Below are positions 53,340 to 64,000 of a stretch of DNA of 64,000 bases, piece by piece. A program made the position numbers and the translations under genes. Location of the stretch: contig NZ_CP016447.1 of the NCBI RefSeq assembly GCF_001714725.1, forward strand, positions 3,053,001-3,117,000, in the 5' to 3' direction. Every line of letters starts with the position of its first letter. Position 1 is the stretch's first letter. The notes under the pieces were generated by a model. That model had not been told where the DNA came from, searched no databases, and saw only the letters and a list, made by a program, of their open reading frames with translations. This stretch comes from Acidovorax sp. RAC01 (GTDB taxonomy: Bacteria; Pseudomonadota; Gammaproteobacteria; Burkholderiales; Burkholderiaceae_C).

Positions 53340-53699
53340 TCAGCGGCCGACCTTGAGCAGTTCCACGTCGAACTTCAGCGTGGCGTTCGGCGGGATCACG
53401 CCGCCGGCGCCACGGGCACCGTAGCCCAGGGCCGCAGGGATGATCAGCGTGCGCTGGCCGCCCACCTTCATGCCCTGCACGCCTTCGTCCCAGCCCTTGA
53501 TGACCATGCCGCCGCCCAGCGAAAACTGGAACGGGTCATTGCGGTCGCGGCTGGAGTCGAACTTGGCACCTTGCTGGCCGTCGTTGTAGAGCCAGCCGGT
53601 GTAGTGCACCGACACGTTCTGGCCCTTGGTGGCTTCTGCGCCTTCACCGACAACGGTGTCTTCGTACTGCAGGCCGGAGGCTGTGGTCTGGATTGCCAT
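53340..53699 (-). CDS. FKBP-type peptidyl-prolyl cis-trans isomerase
   Basis: This 119-residue single FKBP domain contains VHYTGWLYNDG, FDSSRDRNDPFQFSLG, VIKGWDEGVQGMKVGG and IPPNATLKFDVELL, all characteristic. There is no signal peptide, so it is cytoplasmic. It is a single-gene unit with a shared terminator. Confidence 0.95.
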   Translation of the reverse strand: MAIQTTASGLQYEDTVVGEGAEATKGQNVSVHYTGWLYNDGQQGAKFDSSRDRNDPFQFSLGGGMVIKGWDEGVQGMKVGGQRTLIIPAALGYGARGAGGVIPPNATLKFDVELLKVGR

Positions 53700-53739
53700 G
53701 GTGGTGTCTTCTTTTCAAAAAATGAATGCAGCAGCAGAT

Positions 53740-53769
53740 GCTGCGAAATTGATAGCTGCTAGTGCTTGT
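53740..53769 (+). repeat. partial dispersed repeat copy R8
   Basis: GCTGCGAAATTGATAGCTGCTAG then TGCTTG follows the first half of the family. It lies between the HxlR-like and FKBP genes. Confidence 0.45.
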
Positions 53770-53873
53770 GGGATGTGCCCCCGGGGCATACTTGACCTGA
53801 AAAATAACCCGGAACGCCCCTGGAATGCCGGTGGCGGCGCCCGCCCCGGAGGGGGCGGCGCCGGCGATCCGGC

Positions 53874-54182
53874 TCAGGCCTTCTTGGCGCGGCCTGCCAC
53901 CCAGCGGGTGGCAAACGCCTGCACGTCCGACAGGCGCTTGAGCAGGTCTGTGCCCGATGGCGTGACGGTGTAGCCGTCGCTGCCATGGTCCAGGAAACCG
54001 GCTTCGCGCAGTTCCTTGATGCGGGTGTTCAGGGTATTGGGCGTGATGCCGCCGACGCTGTCCTGCAGCAGGCGGAAGGTCTGGGGATGGCCGTCCTTCA
54101 GGGCCCAGAGCACGCGCAGTGCGTAGCGGCATTCGAGCCGCTCGAACAACTGGTTGATGGCGGCATTCTCTTTGGAGCTCAT
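53874..54182 (-). CDS. HxlR-like winged-helix regulator
   Basis: This 102-residue protein has the HxlR-type fold: LECRYALRVLWALKDGHPQTFRLLQDSVGGITPNTLNTRIKELREAGFL is a helix-turn-helix with the wing following (GYTVTPSGTDLL). It is slightly shorter than most HxlR members and lacks their conserved Cys. The target is unknown. It is likely a monocistronic gene. Confidence 0.8.
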   Translation of the reverse strand: MSSKENAAINQLFERLECRYALRVLWALKDGHPQTFRLLQDSVGGITPNTLNTRIKELREAGFLDHGSDGYTVTPSGTDLLKRLSDVQAFATRWVAGRAKKA

Positions 54183-54274
54183 GGACGCTTCTCCTATCGC
54201 AAGTGTTGGGTCATGTTCATTCGGGGGGCCCGTGCCGCGCCCGCTGGTGCGTTCCGACTATAGCGCGGAACCTA

Positions 54275-54299
54275 TTTTGCTACAAGTTTGGTAGCTCAG
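54275..54299 (+). repeat. partial dispersed repeat copy R13
   Basis: TTTTGCTACAAGTTTGGTAGCTC resembles the first half of the family. It lies upstream of the HxlR-like gene. Confidence 0.4.
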
Positions 54300-54396
54300 A
54301 ACGCACACCACACATGCGTGAAGACCTGAAATTGACAATCCTCTGCTGCAAATTGTTGCAACTGGGCCCCGCGCCGGACGCCGGTGGTTTGCGTGG

Positions 54397-55305
54397 CTAT
54401 TCGCTGGGGTTGCCGGTGCGCCCCAGGTGCTCCACCAGCAGCCGGGCCGCGGGCGACAGCGTCTGCGCGTCGCGGTAGCAGATGGCAAAACGCCGCTGGG
54501 CCCAAGTATCGCTCAGCGGCACCACGCGCACGGGCGCGGTGGCGGCAAACGGTTGCGCCACCTCCGCCGGCACCACGCTGATGGCCAGGTTCGCCCGCAC
54601 CACGCGCAGCGCCGCGTCGAAGTTGGAGACCAGCACGCGGTGCGTGAGCAGCTTGCCCTCCACCGCAGCCGCGCGGGCCAGCAGCACCTGCACGGCACTC
54701 AGTGCGGGCATGCTCACGAACTCGTGGTCCAGCACGTCGGCAAAACGCACCGATGCCAGCTGCGCCACGGGGTGCGATGCGTGCGCCACCACCGCCAGGT
54801 GGTCGTGCCGGTAGCCGCAGGTGGCCAGGCCCGACAGGTCGGCAGCATCCCAGCAGATGCCCACCGACGCGCTGCCATCGCGGATGCCCTGTACCACGTC
54901 GGGGCTCACGCGTTCTTCCATGCTCACCTGGATGTCGCGGTGGGCCGGGTTCTGCAAAAAGGCGGCCACGTCGTCGGCCAGCGATTCGGCCATGACCGAG
55001 GCCGTGACGAGCATGCGCACATGGCCCCGTGTGCCGGTGGCATAGGCGGCCATGTCGCGCTCGATCTGTGCGGCGCTCGCCAGCATGGCCAGCGCGTGTT
55101 CATGCAGTGTTTCGCCCGCCGGCGTGGGCACTACGCCGCGGCGCTTGCGCACCAGCAGCGGGGTGCCCACGGCGTCTTCCAGCTGGGCCAGCCGCTTGCT
55201 GATGGCCGAGCCCACGATGGCCTCCTGCTCGGCCACGCGGGCAATGCTGCGCTGCTCGCACACGGCGGCGAACAGGCGCAGGGTCAGCAGGTCGAGGTCG
55301 CGCAT
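54397..55305 (-). CDS. LysR-family transcriptional regulator
   Basis: This 302-residue regulator has the N-terminal helix-turn-helix (LRLFAAVCEQRSIARVAEQEAIVGSAISKRLAQLE) and an effector domain. It is divergent from the HMG-CoA lyase gene across 145 bases, which makes it the likely regulator of the lyase/CoA-transferase/Bug cluster. The inducer is unknown. Confidence 0.92.
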   Translation of the reverse strand: MRDLDLLTLRLFAAVCEQRSIARVAEQEAIVGSAISKRLAQLEDAVGTPLLVRKRRGVVPTPAGETLHEHALAMLASAAQIERDMAAYATGTRGHVRMLVTASVMAESLADDVAAFLQNPAHRDIQVSMEERVSPDVVQGIRDGSASVGICWDAADLSGLATCGYRHDHLAVVAHASHPVAQLASVRFADVLDHEFVSMPALSAVQVLLARAAAVEGKLLTHRVLVSNFDAALRVVRANLAISVVPAEVAQPFAATAPVRVVPLSDTWAQRRFAICYRDAQTLSPAARLLVEHLGRTGNPSE

Positions 55306-55450
55306 GGCTGGCAGATTTGATGTTCCGGTTGGGAATTTTAAGGCTTCCGAAATATCGTTATGTGCAGGTTTGGGAATTTCTAAAATCCTTCAACGCGCTC
55401 ACACCGTCTCACTGAACGTTCGCTCATCACCCTTTGCCCGTCTGCCACCC

Positions 55451-56452
55451 ATGACACCGACCCCACCGCCAGCATCCTCCTTCTCCACAGCTGTGGGAGC
55501 GGCCAGGCCCCGCACGGCAGTGGTGCGCGAAGTGGGCTTGCGCGACGGCCTGCAGAGCATCGCCACCGTGGTGCCCACAGCGCACAAGCTGGCGTGGGTT
55601 GACGCGGCCTACGCCGCAGGCCAGCGCGAGATCGAGGTCGGCTCCTTCGTGCCTGCCCGGCTGCTGCCCCAGCTGGCCGACACCGCCGAGGTGCTGGCCC
55701 ATGCCCTCACGCTGCCGGGCCTGCTGGCATCGGTGCTGGTGCCCAACCTGCGCGGTGCCGAAGCCGCCCTGGCCGGTGGCGCGCACCTGATGGTGGTGCC
55801 GCTGTCGGCCAGCCACGCGCACAGCCTGGCCAACCTGCGCAAGACGCCGGACGAGGTGGTGGCCGAGGTGGCGCGCATCCGCGCCCTGCGCGATGCCAGC
55901 GGCAGCCGCACGCTGATCGAAGGTGGCGTGGGCACGGCGTTTGGCTGCACGCTGCAGGGCGAGGTGGCCCAGGCCGAGGTGCTGCGCCTGATGCAGGCGC
56001 TGCTCGATGCCGGTGCCGACCGCGTGAGCCTGGCCGACACCGTGGGCTTTGCCGACCCGGCATCGGTGGACCGCCTGTTCACCGCCGCCCGCGCCCTGGT
56101 GGGCGACCGCCTGTGCTGCGCGCATTTCCACGACACCCGCGGCATGGGCCTGGCCAATGCCTACGCTGCCTGGCAGACCGGCATCACGCGGTTTGACGCC
56201 TGCCTGGCCGGCATCGGAGGCTGCCCGCACGCGCCGGGGGCCAGCGGCAACGTGACCACCGAAGACCTGGTCTACATGCTCGAACGCATGGGCGTGGCCA
56301 CAGGCATCGATGTGCCGGCCCTGCTGGCACTGCGTGCGCAGGTGGCGGGCTGGCTGGCGGGCGAAACACTGCACGGTGCGCTCTGGCAGGCGGGCCTGCC
56401 GCGCGTGCAAGGGGCGGCCGCCATTGCGCAGCCCTGCGAAGCGGCACACTGA
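55451..56452 (+). CDS. hydroxymethylglutaryl-CoA lyase family protein
   Basis: This 333-residue TIM barrel has VREVGLRDGLQ (catalytic Arg-Asp), the metal His in HFHDTRG and the Cys-loop GIGGCPHAPGASGN of HMG-CoA lyase-like enzymes. These cleave 3-hydroxy-3-methylglutaryl-CoA or related branched acyl-CoAs to acetyl-CoA and a keto acid. The Pro-rich first 20 residues are a local addition. Its gene opens the LysR-linked cluster and is followed by a CaiB-type CoA-transferase. Confidence 0.93.
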   Translation: MTPTPPPASSFSTAVGAARPRTAVVREVGLRDGLQSIATVVPTAHKLAWVDAAYAAGQREIEVGSFVPARLLPQLADTAEVLAHALTLPGLLASVLVPNLRGAEAALAGGAHLMVVPLSASHAHSLANLRKTPDEVVAEVARIRALRDASGSRTLIEGGVGTAFGCTLQGEVAQAEVLRLMQALLDAGADRVSLADTVGFADPASVDRLFTAARALVGDRLCCAHFHDTRGMGLANAYAAWQTGITRFDACLAGIGGCPHAPGASGNVTTEDLVYMLERMGVATGIDVPALLALRAQVAGWLAGETLHGALWQAGLPRVQGAAAIAQPCEAAH

Positions 56453-56539
56453 ACGCACATCCGTACGGCACAGATCGCCTTGTCATCGCCTGACCAGACC
56501 CGGTGCCCGCGCCATGCACCTCACCCTATTTCTTTGCCC

Positions 56540-57793
56540 ATGAACGCCTCAGAAACCTCCTTCACCCCAACACCTTCGTCCACCCCGGGGGCTGAATCCG
56601 CTGCGCCACGCGCCCTGCCGCTGGTCGGCCTGCGCGTGGTCGAGTTCACCCACATGGTGATGGGCCCCACCTGCGGCATGGTGCTGGCCGACCTGGGGGC
56701 AGAAGTCATCAAGGTCGAGCCGGTGGAGGGCGACCGCACGCGCCATCTGCTGGGCGCGGGTGCGGGGTTCTTCCCCATGTTCAACCGCAACAAAAAGAGC
56801 ATTGCGCTCGACCTGCGCAGCCCCGAAGGCCTGGAGGTGGCGCGCAAGCTCGCGGCGTCGGCCGATGTGGTGGCGCAGAACTTCAAGCCCGGCGTGATGA
56901 CCAAGTACGGCCTGGATTACGCGGCACTGAGCGCCCTGAACCCGCGCCTCATCTACGTGAACCACACCGGCTTTCTGCCCGGCCCCTACGAGCACCGCAC
57001 GGCGCTCGACGAAGTGGTGCAGATGATGGGCGGCTTGGCCTACATGACCGGCCGGCCCGGCGACCCGCTGCGCGCGGGCAGCAGCGTCAACGACATCATG
57101 GGCGGTATGTTCGGTGCCATCGGCGCCATGGCCGCGCTGATGCAGCGCGGCATCACCGGGCGCGGGCAGGAGGTGGACTCGGCCCTGTTCGAGAACAACG
57201 TGTTCCTGGTGGGCCAGCACATGATGCAGTACGCCGTCACCGGCCAGCCCGCGGCCCCCATGCCTGACCGCATCTCGTCATGGGCGCTGTACGACGTGTT
57301 CAGCGTGAAGGACGGCGAGCAGATCTTTCTGGCCGCGGTGAGCGATGCGCAGTGGGTCACCTTCTGCGATGCGCTGGGCTTTGCCGACCTGAAGGCCGAC
57401 CCGCGGCTCAGGACCAACAACGACCGTGTGCGCGCCCGCCCCACGCTGATGCCCGACCTGCGTGCGCGCCTGGCCGCCTACAGGGCGGCCGAGCTGGCCG
57501 CCGTGTTTGAAAAGCACGGCCTGCCGTTTGCACCCATTTCGCGGCCCGAGCAGTTGCTGGATGACCCGCACCTGAACGCCACCGGCGGCCTGGCCGACAT
57601 CACGCTGCCCGATGGCGAGCGCGCCGGGCAGACCGCCCGCACCACGCTGCTGCCCGTGGCCATGGACGGCCAGCGCCTGGGCGTGCGCCTGCATCCGCCC
57701 GTGCTGGGCCAGCACACCGCCGAGCTGCTGCAGGAGCTGGGCTACACGCCCGAGCAGGTGACTGCGCTGCGCAGCAGCCGCGCCGTGGCCTGA
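56540..57793 (+). CDS. CaiB/BaiF family CoA-transferase
   Basis: This 417-residue type III CoA-transferase has LVGLRVVEFTHMVMGPTCGMVLADLGAEVIKVEP at the start and the Asp nucleophile in TALDEVVQMMGGLA. It probably moves CoA onto the substrate of the neighbouring lyase. A longer upstream start at 56480 is less likely; the ATG at 56540 gives the family N-terminus after a short linker. It is 87 bases from the lyase gene. Confidence 0.92.
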   Translation: MNASETSFTPTPSSTPGAESAAPRALPLVGLRVVEFTHMVMGPTCGMVLADLGAEVIKVEPVEGDRTRHLLGAGAGFFPMFNRNKKSIALDLRSPEGLEVARKLAASADVVAQNFKPGVMTKYGLDYAALSALNPRLIYVNHTGFLPGPYEHRTALDEVVQMMGGLAYMTGRPGDPLRAGSSVNDIMGGMFGAIGAMAALMQRGITGRGQEVDSALFENNVFLVGQHMMQYAVTGQPAAPMPDRISSWALYDVFSVKDGEQIFLAAVSDAQWVTFCDALGFADLKADPRLRTNNDRVRARPTLMPDLRARLAAYRAAELAAVFEKHGLPFAPISRPEQLLDDPHLNATGGLADITLPDGERAGQTARTTLLPVAMDGQRLGVRLHPPVLGQHTAELLQELGYTPEQVTALRSSRAVA

Positions 57794-57863
57794 CCAGCAC
57801 CCACGCGGCGCTCATGGCTCCGTGCGGCGACCCCTCACCACAACGACAACGGAGACACCACCC

Positions 57864-58922
57864 ATGCCACACACCCTCGATTCTCTGCAGCGTTCCTCCA
57901 GCGATTCCGCGCAGGCTCCGGCCGCTATCGGTCACAGCGAAGGCACCCTGCGCCGCCGCACCGCCCTGGCAGCACTGGCCGCCACGGCAGCCGGCCTGGT
58001 CGCACCCGGCGCAGCCTGGGCGCAGGCCGCCAGCGACCGCCCGCTGCGCCTGGTGCTGCCCGTCAGCGCCGGCTCGGGAGTGGACGGGCTGGCCCGCGCG
58101 TTCGGGCCGGGCCTGGGCAAGGCGCTGGGCCGCGGTGTGGTGATCGAAAACTTTCCGGGCGCGGGCGGCATCACAGGCACGTCGTTGATCGTGAAGGCAC
58201 CCAAAGACGGGTCGGTGCTGGGCATGGTGTCCAACAACCATGTCGTGAACCCCAGCGTCTACAAAAACATTCCGTACGACGCGGTGCAGGACATCACCCC
58301 CATCACGGTGATTGGCGCCACGCCCTTCGTGCTGGTAGCGCACCCCTCGGTGGCTGCGAAAAACGTGCGCGAGCTGATCGCGCTGGCCAAGGCGCAGCCG
58401 GGTACGCTCAACTACGGCTCATCGGGCAACGGCACCATCCTGCACCTGGCGGCCGAGATGTTTGTGCACGAGGCGCAGGTGGACATCAAACACATCCCCT
58501 ACCGCGGCATGGGCCCGCTCACGGCCGACGTGCTGGGCGGGCAGATCCAGATGGCCTTCATCGCCGTGGCGGTGGCCGCGCCGCATGTGAAGGCGGGCAC
58601 GCTCAAGGCCATCGGGCTGTCGTCCGCCACGCGCTCGCCGCTGTTGCCCGAGCTAGCCACCATTGCCGAACAGGGCCTGCCGCAATACGCGCTGGATGGC
58701 TGGGTGGCCATGGTCGGCCCCGCGGGCCTGCCCAAGGCCGAGGCCGAGCGCGTGCACCAGGCCGTGGTGTCGGCCCTGGCCGTGCCCGAGATCCGCGATG
58801 CGCTGCTGGCCCAGGGCTACCAGTTGCAGGCCACCGCGCCCGAGCCCACGGCAGCGTTCTTCCGCACCGAAGTGGCGCGCATGGCGCGGCTGGTCAAGCA
58901 GTCGGGTTTGAAGATCGACTGA
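57864..58922 (+). CDS. Bug-type (TctC) solute-binding protein
   Basis: This 352-residue protein belongs to the tripartite tricarboxylate transporter receptor family. The N-terminus has a twin-arginine-like LRRRTALAALAATAAGL segment and AWAQA cleavage site, then the ligand-binding fold (LVLPVSAGSGVDGLARAF; KNIPYDAVQDITPI; NYGSSGNGTILHLAAE). No TctA/TctB partners are nearby, which is common in Burkholderiales. It follows the CoA-transferase and probably captures the cluster's substrate. The ATG has a GGAGA site. Confidence 0.9.
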   Translation: MPHTLDSLQRSSSDSAQAPAAIGHSEGTLRRRTALAALAATAAGLVAPGAAWAQAASDRPLRLVLPVSAGSGVDGLARAFGPGLGKALGRGVVIENFPGAGGITGTSLIVKAPKDGSVLGMVSNNHVVNPSVYKNIPYDAVQDITPITVIGATPFVLVAHPSVAAKNVRELIALAKAQPGTLNYGSSGNGTILHLAAEMFVHEAQVDIKHIPYRGMGPLTADVLGGQIQMAFIAVAVAAPHVKAGTLKAIGLSSATRSPLLPELATIAEQGLPQYALDGWVAMVGPAGLPKAEAERVHQAVVSALAVPEIRDALLAQGYQLQATAPEPTAAFFRTEVARMARLVKQSGLKID

Positions 58923-59008
58923 AGGCCCGGTGGTCTGCATGGGCGGGCAGGGCGGTCTCACGGCAGGTGCAGCGCACGGGGTCTGCCGGCCCATACTGCA
59001 GTTGTAAA

Positions 59009-59065
59009 ACGCTATAAAAATAATAGCTATAAAGTCAATATAGACGTGCCTTGGGCCCCTGAAAA
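59009..59065 (+). repeat. dispersed repeat copy R9
   Basis: GCTATAAAAATAATAGCTATAAAG, then GACGTGCCTTGGGCCCC and AAAAA. It is a recognisable but diverged member, between the Bug gene and the convergent chemoreceptor gene. Confidence 0.55.
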
Positions 59066-59172
59066 ACCCGAAATGGGCGTCTGCGATTGCCTTTTGGCCG
59101 TCCAAGCCCGCCTTGCAAGTCGGCCAGGCGCGAGGCGGCAGCGGTCTGGGCTGTGCCCGTCTGCGCCTGGGC

Positions 59173-60765
59173 TCAGCGCTCCACGCCTGGCGGCGGCAGC
59201 GCGGGCGCACCGCCGCTGCCCTGGCGCAGGCGAAACACCTGCACGGCTTGCACCAGTTGCCGGGCCTGTCCGCTCAGGCTGCCTGCGGCGGCTGCGCTTT
59301 CTTCCACCAGCGCGGCGTTCTGCTGCGTGGTTTCGTCCATGCGCACGATGGCCTGGGTCACGCGCAGCATGTCGCGCGTCTGTGCGGCGCTGGCCTGGCT
59401 GATTTCTTCCATCAGCACACTCACGCCCTGGATGGACGTGACCACCTCGGCCATCGTGGTGCCCGCGTTGCGCGCCAGGTCCGACCCCGCCTGCACGCGC
59501 TCCACGCTGGTCTGGATGAGCTGGCGGATTTCGCGGGCGGCATCGGCACTGCGCGTGGCCAGGTTGCGCACCTCGCTGGCCACCACGGCAAAGCCGCGGC
59601 CCTGCTCGCCGGCGCGGGCGGCTTCCACCGCCGCGTTCAGCGCGAGGATGTTGGTCTGGAATGCAATCGAATCGATCACGCCAATGATGTCGGCAATGCG
59701 GCGCGAGCTGTCCTGGATGCCCTGCACCACCTCCACCATCTGCGTCACCACGCTGCCGCCGCGCTGTGCCACTTCTGCCCCGCTGCGGGCCAGCTCGTTG
59801 GCGCGCAGCGCACTCGATGCGTTCTGCTGCACGGTGGCCTGCAGCTGCTGCATGGACGATGTGGTCTCGTCGAGTGACGAGGCCTGCTCTTCGGTGCGGT
59901 GGCTCAGGTCGGCATTGCCCTGCGCGATCTCGGCGCTGGCACTGGCCACACCCTCGGCGCTGATGCGCACCCCCGACACCACGTTCTGCAGGTTGTCCTG
60001 CATGGCGCGCAGCGCCTGCAGCAGGCGGGCCGGCTCATCGTTGCCGTCGACCACGATGGTGGTGGTCAGGTCGCCTGCCGCCACCTTGTTGGCTAGCGAC
60101 ACTGCCACGCGCAATGGCCGCACCACCGATCGCGTGAGCACCAGGCCCGCCACGGCGCCCAGCGCGGTGACCAGTGCCAGCGCCACCAGGCTGCTGACCA
60201 GCGCACGCTGCGCATCCCGCGCCGCATCGCGGGCAATGGCGGCGCTGCTGGCCGCCACCTGCTCGCTGAGCGCCGTGAGCAGCCGCGCAGGGCCCTGGTC
60301 GATATCGGCCACATCGGCATCGCCTGCCGCGGGCACAAAGCCCAGCGACTGGAACACCTCAAAGCCCTTGCGGTAGCCCTGCGCCATGTCGGCGTGGGCC
60401 GCCGTGAATTTCTGCAGCGCGGCCTGCTCGGCGGGGTCGGCAAGCTGCGGTTTGAGCGCACTGGCCGCATCGGCCACGCGCTTTTCGCTGGCCTGGAAGG
60501 CGGTCCAGTGCAGTTCGCGCTTGCGCGAGTCTTCGCCGCGCAGCAGCGTGTTCTTCCATTCCAGCACCTGCGTCTTGAACTCGCTTTCCATGCGGCTCAC
60601 GGCGCGCTCCTGGGCCACGCGCTGCTGCACGGTGGTGTCGTACGTGTTGAGGCTGCGGTACAGCGCCGCAATGCCGAACAGGGCGGCGCCCAGGAGCAGG
60701 GCCAGTACCAGGCCCAGTGCGGTCGCCATGCGGGCGCCAATGGAGTGGTTGGACAGGATGTTCAT
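59173..60765 (-). CDS. methyl-accepting chemotaxis protein
   Basis: This 530-residue receptor has a first membrane helix (about 13-35), a periplasmic four-helix-type domain, a second membrane helix near 190-215, HAMP and a signalling domain with the tip [32 protein letters not shown]. No CheR-tethering pentapeptide is at the C-terminus (ends PPPGVER). The start at 60765 ([13 protein letters not shown]) is chosen over a longer frame. It could sense the substrate of the neighbouring Bug proteins, but that is speculation. Confidence 0.92.
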   Translation of the reverse strand: MNILSNHSIGARMATALGLVLALLLGAALFGIAALYRSLNTYDTTVQQRVAQERAVSRMESEFKTQVLEWKNTLLRGEDSRKRELHWTAFQASEKRVADAASALKPQLADPAEQAALQKFTAAHADMAQGYRKGFEVFQSLGFVPAAGDADVADIDQGPARLLTALSEQVAASSAAIARDAARDAQRALVSSLVALALVTALGAVAGLVLTRSVVRPLRVAVSLANKVAAGDLTTTIVVDGNDEPARLLQALRAMQDNLQNVVSGVRISAEGVASASAEIAQGNADLSHRTEEQASSLDETTSSMQQLQATVQQNASSALRANELARSGAEVAQRGGSVVTQMVEVVQGIQDSSRRIADIIGVIDSIAFQTNILALNAAVEAARAGEQGRGFAVVASEVRNLATRSADAAREIRQLIQTSVERVQAGSDLARNAGTTMAEVVTSIQGVSVLMEEISQASAAQTRDMLRVTQAIVRMDETTQQNAALVEESAAAAGSLSGQARQLVQAVQVFRLRQGSGGAPALPPPGVER

Positions 60766-60850
60766 CGAAAGGCTCCTCGCGTTGCGCGGAAGGGGCGCCA
60801 GCCGGACGCTGGCTGTGGAGCGGGGCCACACGGTGTGGCCGCCGCCGGGT

Positions 60851-61891
60851 TCAGGCCTTGAGCTTGAGCAGGTACACCATCACCCGCGCGGTGGTCAGGT
60901 CCAGCTCCATGAACTCGGTCAGGTCCTTGCCGGTCAGCCATGAGGGCTCCCAGCGGTTTTGCTTGAGCGTGCGGGCCCACGACTCGTGGCGTGCTGCGGC
61001 GTCGATGGCGGCCAGCATCTCGGCCGTGCGCGCAGGCAGCACGCCCTTGCCGGTGAACACGCCGCGCCAGTTGGCCATCACCGCATCCACACCCTGGTCG
61101 CGCAGCGCTGGTATGCCAAACGCGGCCCGGCGGGACGACACGCCCACGGCCCGCAGCTTGCCAGCCGCTATGGCATCGGCGAACTCGCTGTAGCCCGACA
61201 GGCCTACCGCCGCGTTGCCCGACACCACGGCCTCCACCACCTCGGCCCCACCGGCAAAGGGCTTGTAGACCAGCGCCTCGGGGCTGGCCTTGGCGGCCCG
61301 CGCCAGCACGCCCGCGTACATGTGGTCCACGCCACCCGCGGAGCCGCCCGCCACGGGCATGGCCTTCAGGTCGGCCCGCATGGCATCGGCCAGGTCCTTG
61401 CCGGTCTTGATGGGGGAGCTGGCCGCCACCGCAGCCACCAGGTAGTCGCTGGTCAGGCGCGCCAGGGGCTGTACCTGCGTCATGTCCACGGCGGGCTTTT
61501 GCAGCGCCACCGCACCCACCATCACCATGCCGCCCATCAGCAGGGTGTTGGGGTCGTTGCTGTACTTCTCGGCGTATTTGGCCAGGCCAATGGTGCCGCC
61601 CTTGCCGCCGATGTTTTCGTATTCCACCTGCTCGGCCGCGCCCACGGCCACCAGGGCTGCGCCCAGTGCACGGCCGGTCTGGTCCCAGCCGCCCCCGGGG
61701 TTGGCCGGGATGACGATGCGCAGCGTGCCGGCCAGGCGCGGGGCCTTGGCCGCAGAGGGCGCGGCGCCCGGGCGCTGCGGCGCTGGGGCGGCAGGCGTCT
61801 GTGCCCAGGCCAGCGGGCTGGCGCCGCCCCACGCGGTTGCCGCGATGCCTGCGACGAGGGTCAGTGTCTTGCGGCGGTCGATTCGGGTCAT
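60851..61891 (-). CDS. Bug-type (TctC) solute-binding protein
   Basis: This 346-residue member of the same family as the protein at 57864 has a signal peptide with [17 protein letters not shown] and an AWAQ cleavage site, then a Pro/Ala linker and the fold [36 protein letters not shown]. It is the only gene of its transport type here and is unlinked to tctAB. It is 85 bases from the chemoreceptor gene on the same strand. Confidence 0.88.
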   Translation of the reverse strand: MTRIDRRKTLTLVAGIAATAWGGASPLAWAQTPAAPAPQRPGAAPSAAKAPRLAGTLRIVIPANPGGGWDQTGRALGAALVAVGAAEQVEYENIGGKGGTIGLAKYAEKYSNDPNTLLMGGMVMVGAVALQKPAVDMTQVQPLARLTSDYLVAAVAASSPIKTGKDLADAMRADLKAMPVAGGSAGGVDHMYAGVLARAAKASPEALVYKPFAGGAEVVEAVVSGNAAVGLSGYSEFADAIAAGKLRAVGVSSRRAAFGIPALRDQGVDAVMANWRGVFTGKGVLPARTAEMLAAIDAAARHESWARTLKQNRWEPSWLTGKDLTEFMELDLTTARVMVYLLKLKA

Positions 61892-62205
61892 GGGAAGCCT
61901 TGTAGTTGAGGGTCGCTGGGGGCCGCGCCAGCCATGCACAGGCGTGGGGCGGGCTTGCTGGCAAACCGGGTCGGTGCGCTTTGCAGTGCTGCACGGCAAC
62001 GGGCCCATGGAGCCGGCGTAAGTGCTTATACGTATCCCGTGGGAGCCGATGGTCGAGGTTCAAACTGTCAAAGCGCTGTCGCTGGCCTCAGGGTTAACCA
62101 GCAGGTCATGATCAAGGTGGCCCACGACGCGGAGATGACGGCGCCGCTGCAGCGTTCGTGCAGCGCAGCTGTTCGCACCGCGCCCGCGCGCGGTTGTGCC
62201 GGCGT
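61892..62205. other. intergenic region between the Bug gene and rpoD
   Basis: It has an ATACGTAT palindrome near 62029 but no promoter pair that I would defend. No tRNA or small gene is visible. Confidence 0.55.
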
Positions 62206-62240
62206 AAAAAAAGCCCGCCCGTGCAATGCAGGGGCGGGCT
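62206..62240 (-). terminator. intrinsic terminator after rpoD
   Basis: On the minus strand AGCCCGCCC pairs with GGGCGGGCT across an 11-base loop and runs into seven T. Confidence 0.9.
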
Positions 62241-62280
62241 GGTCAGGCACAGGCAGCAGGTGCGCCTGGCGTGGTGGTGC

Positions 62281-64000
<1,720 letters not shown>

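Noticed and set aside
62090..62130. A TCATGATCAAGG-containing stretch as a possible FNR-type operator
   Set aside because: It does not form the required inverted repeat and is not near a gene start.

Overview
The window looks like a chromosomal segment of a high-GC betaproteobacterium of the Comamonadaceae, most like Acidovorax or a close relative. The evidence is the gene order pyrG-kdsA-DUF1330-eno-ftsB, the dapA-bamC pairing, the parE/lytic transglycosylase/parC run, two Bug-type (TctC) solute-binding proteins without tctAB, and a short dispersed repeat built around TTTGCTAT...ATAGCT...CAAGCGCTA.GGCC. This is inference from gene content, not a database search. I see no rRNA, tRNA, CRISPR array, prophage or intact insertion sequence.

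Layout. 0-14 kb is housekeeping: a partial DUF455 gene, gamma carbonic anhydrase, hslO, a CZB-domain protein, the minus-strand block pyrG-kdsA-DUF1330-eno-ftsB plus an odd P-loop-like protein, then coaBC, dut, a glycine-zipper lipoprotein, slyD and a RoxA-type JmjC hydroxylase. 14-20 kb holds a strongly expressed-looking Ala-rich lipoprotein and a minus-strand run (MFS transporter, 58-aa membrane protein, methyltransferase, dapA, bamC, YycJ-type hydrolase). 20-30 kb carries topoisomerase IV (parE, parC) around a lytic transglycosylase, a chemoreceptor, a RidA protein and comEC. 30-39 kb is the accessory-looking part: the ATP-grasp/alpha-E pair with a partially duplicated gene start, VF530, a LysR regulator divergent from a hydrolase-fold protein that lacks its nucleophile, an aminotransferase and a semialdehyde dehydrogenase preceded by a run of 16 C. 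39-46 kb covers metals and peroxide: terC with a short upstream ORF, bfr, an FTR1 permease with a possible Fur box, and ahpC/ahpF with a possible OxyR site. 46-53 kb has ppsR divergent from ppsA and a DUF4212/sodium-solute symporter pair. 53-62 kb has an FKBP, an HxlR-like regulator, a LysR-controlled HMG-CoA lyase/CoA-transferase/Bug cluster, a second chemoreceptor and a second Bug protein. The window ends inside rpoD.

How the genes work together. Envelope biogenesis (kdsA, bamC, ftsB, lytic transglycosylase), nucleotide and cofactor supply (pyrG, dut, coaBC) and DNA decatenation (parEC) make up the conserved backbone. FTR1, bacterioferritin and AhpCF form an iron and peroxide defence neighbourhood. 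PpsR/PpsA set carbon flux at pyruvate/PEP. The HMG-CoA lyase/CaiB/Bug cluster could take up and degrade a branched dicarboxylate.

The most noteworthy unexplained structures are a 162-bp element with 25-bp inverted ends between pyrG and coaBC, the dispersed repeat family (including copies inside genes), the partial duplication of the alpha-E gene start, the C16 tract, and two small ORFs. I did not find a clearly new multi-gene defence or biosynthetic system.
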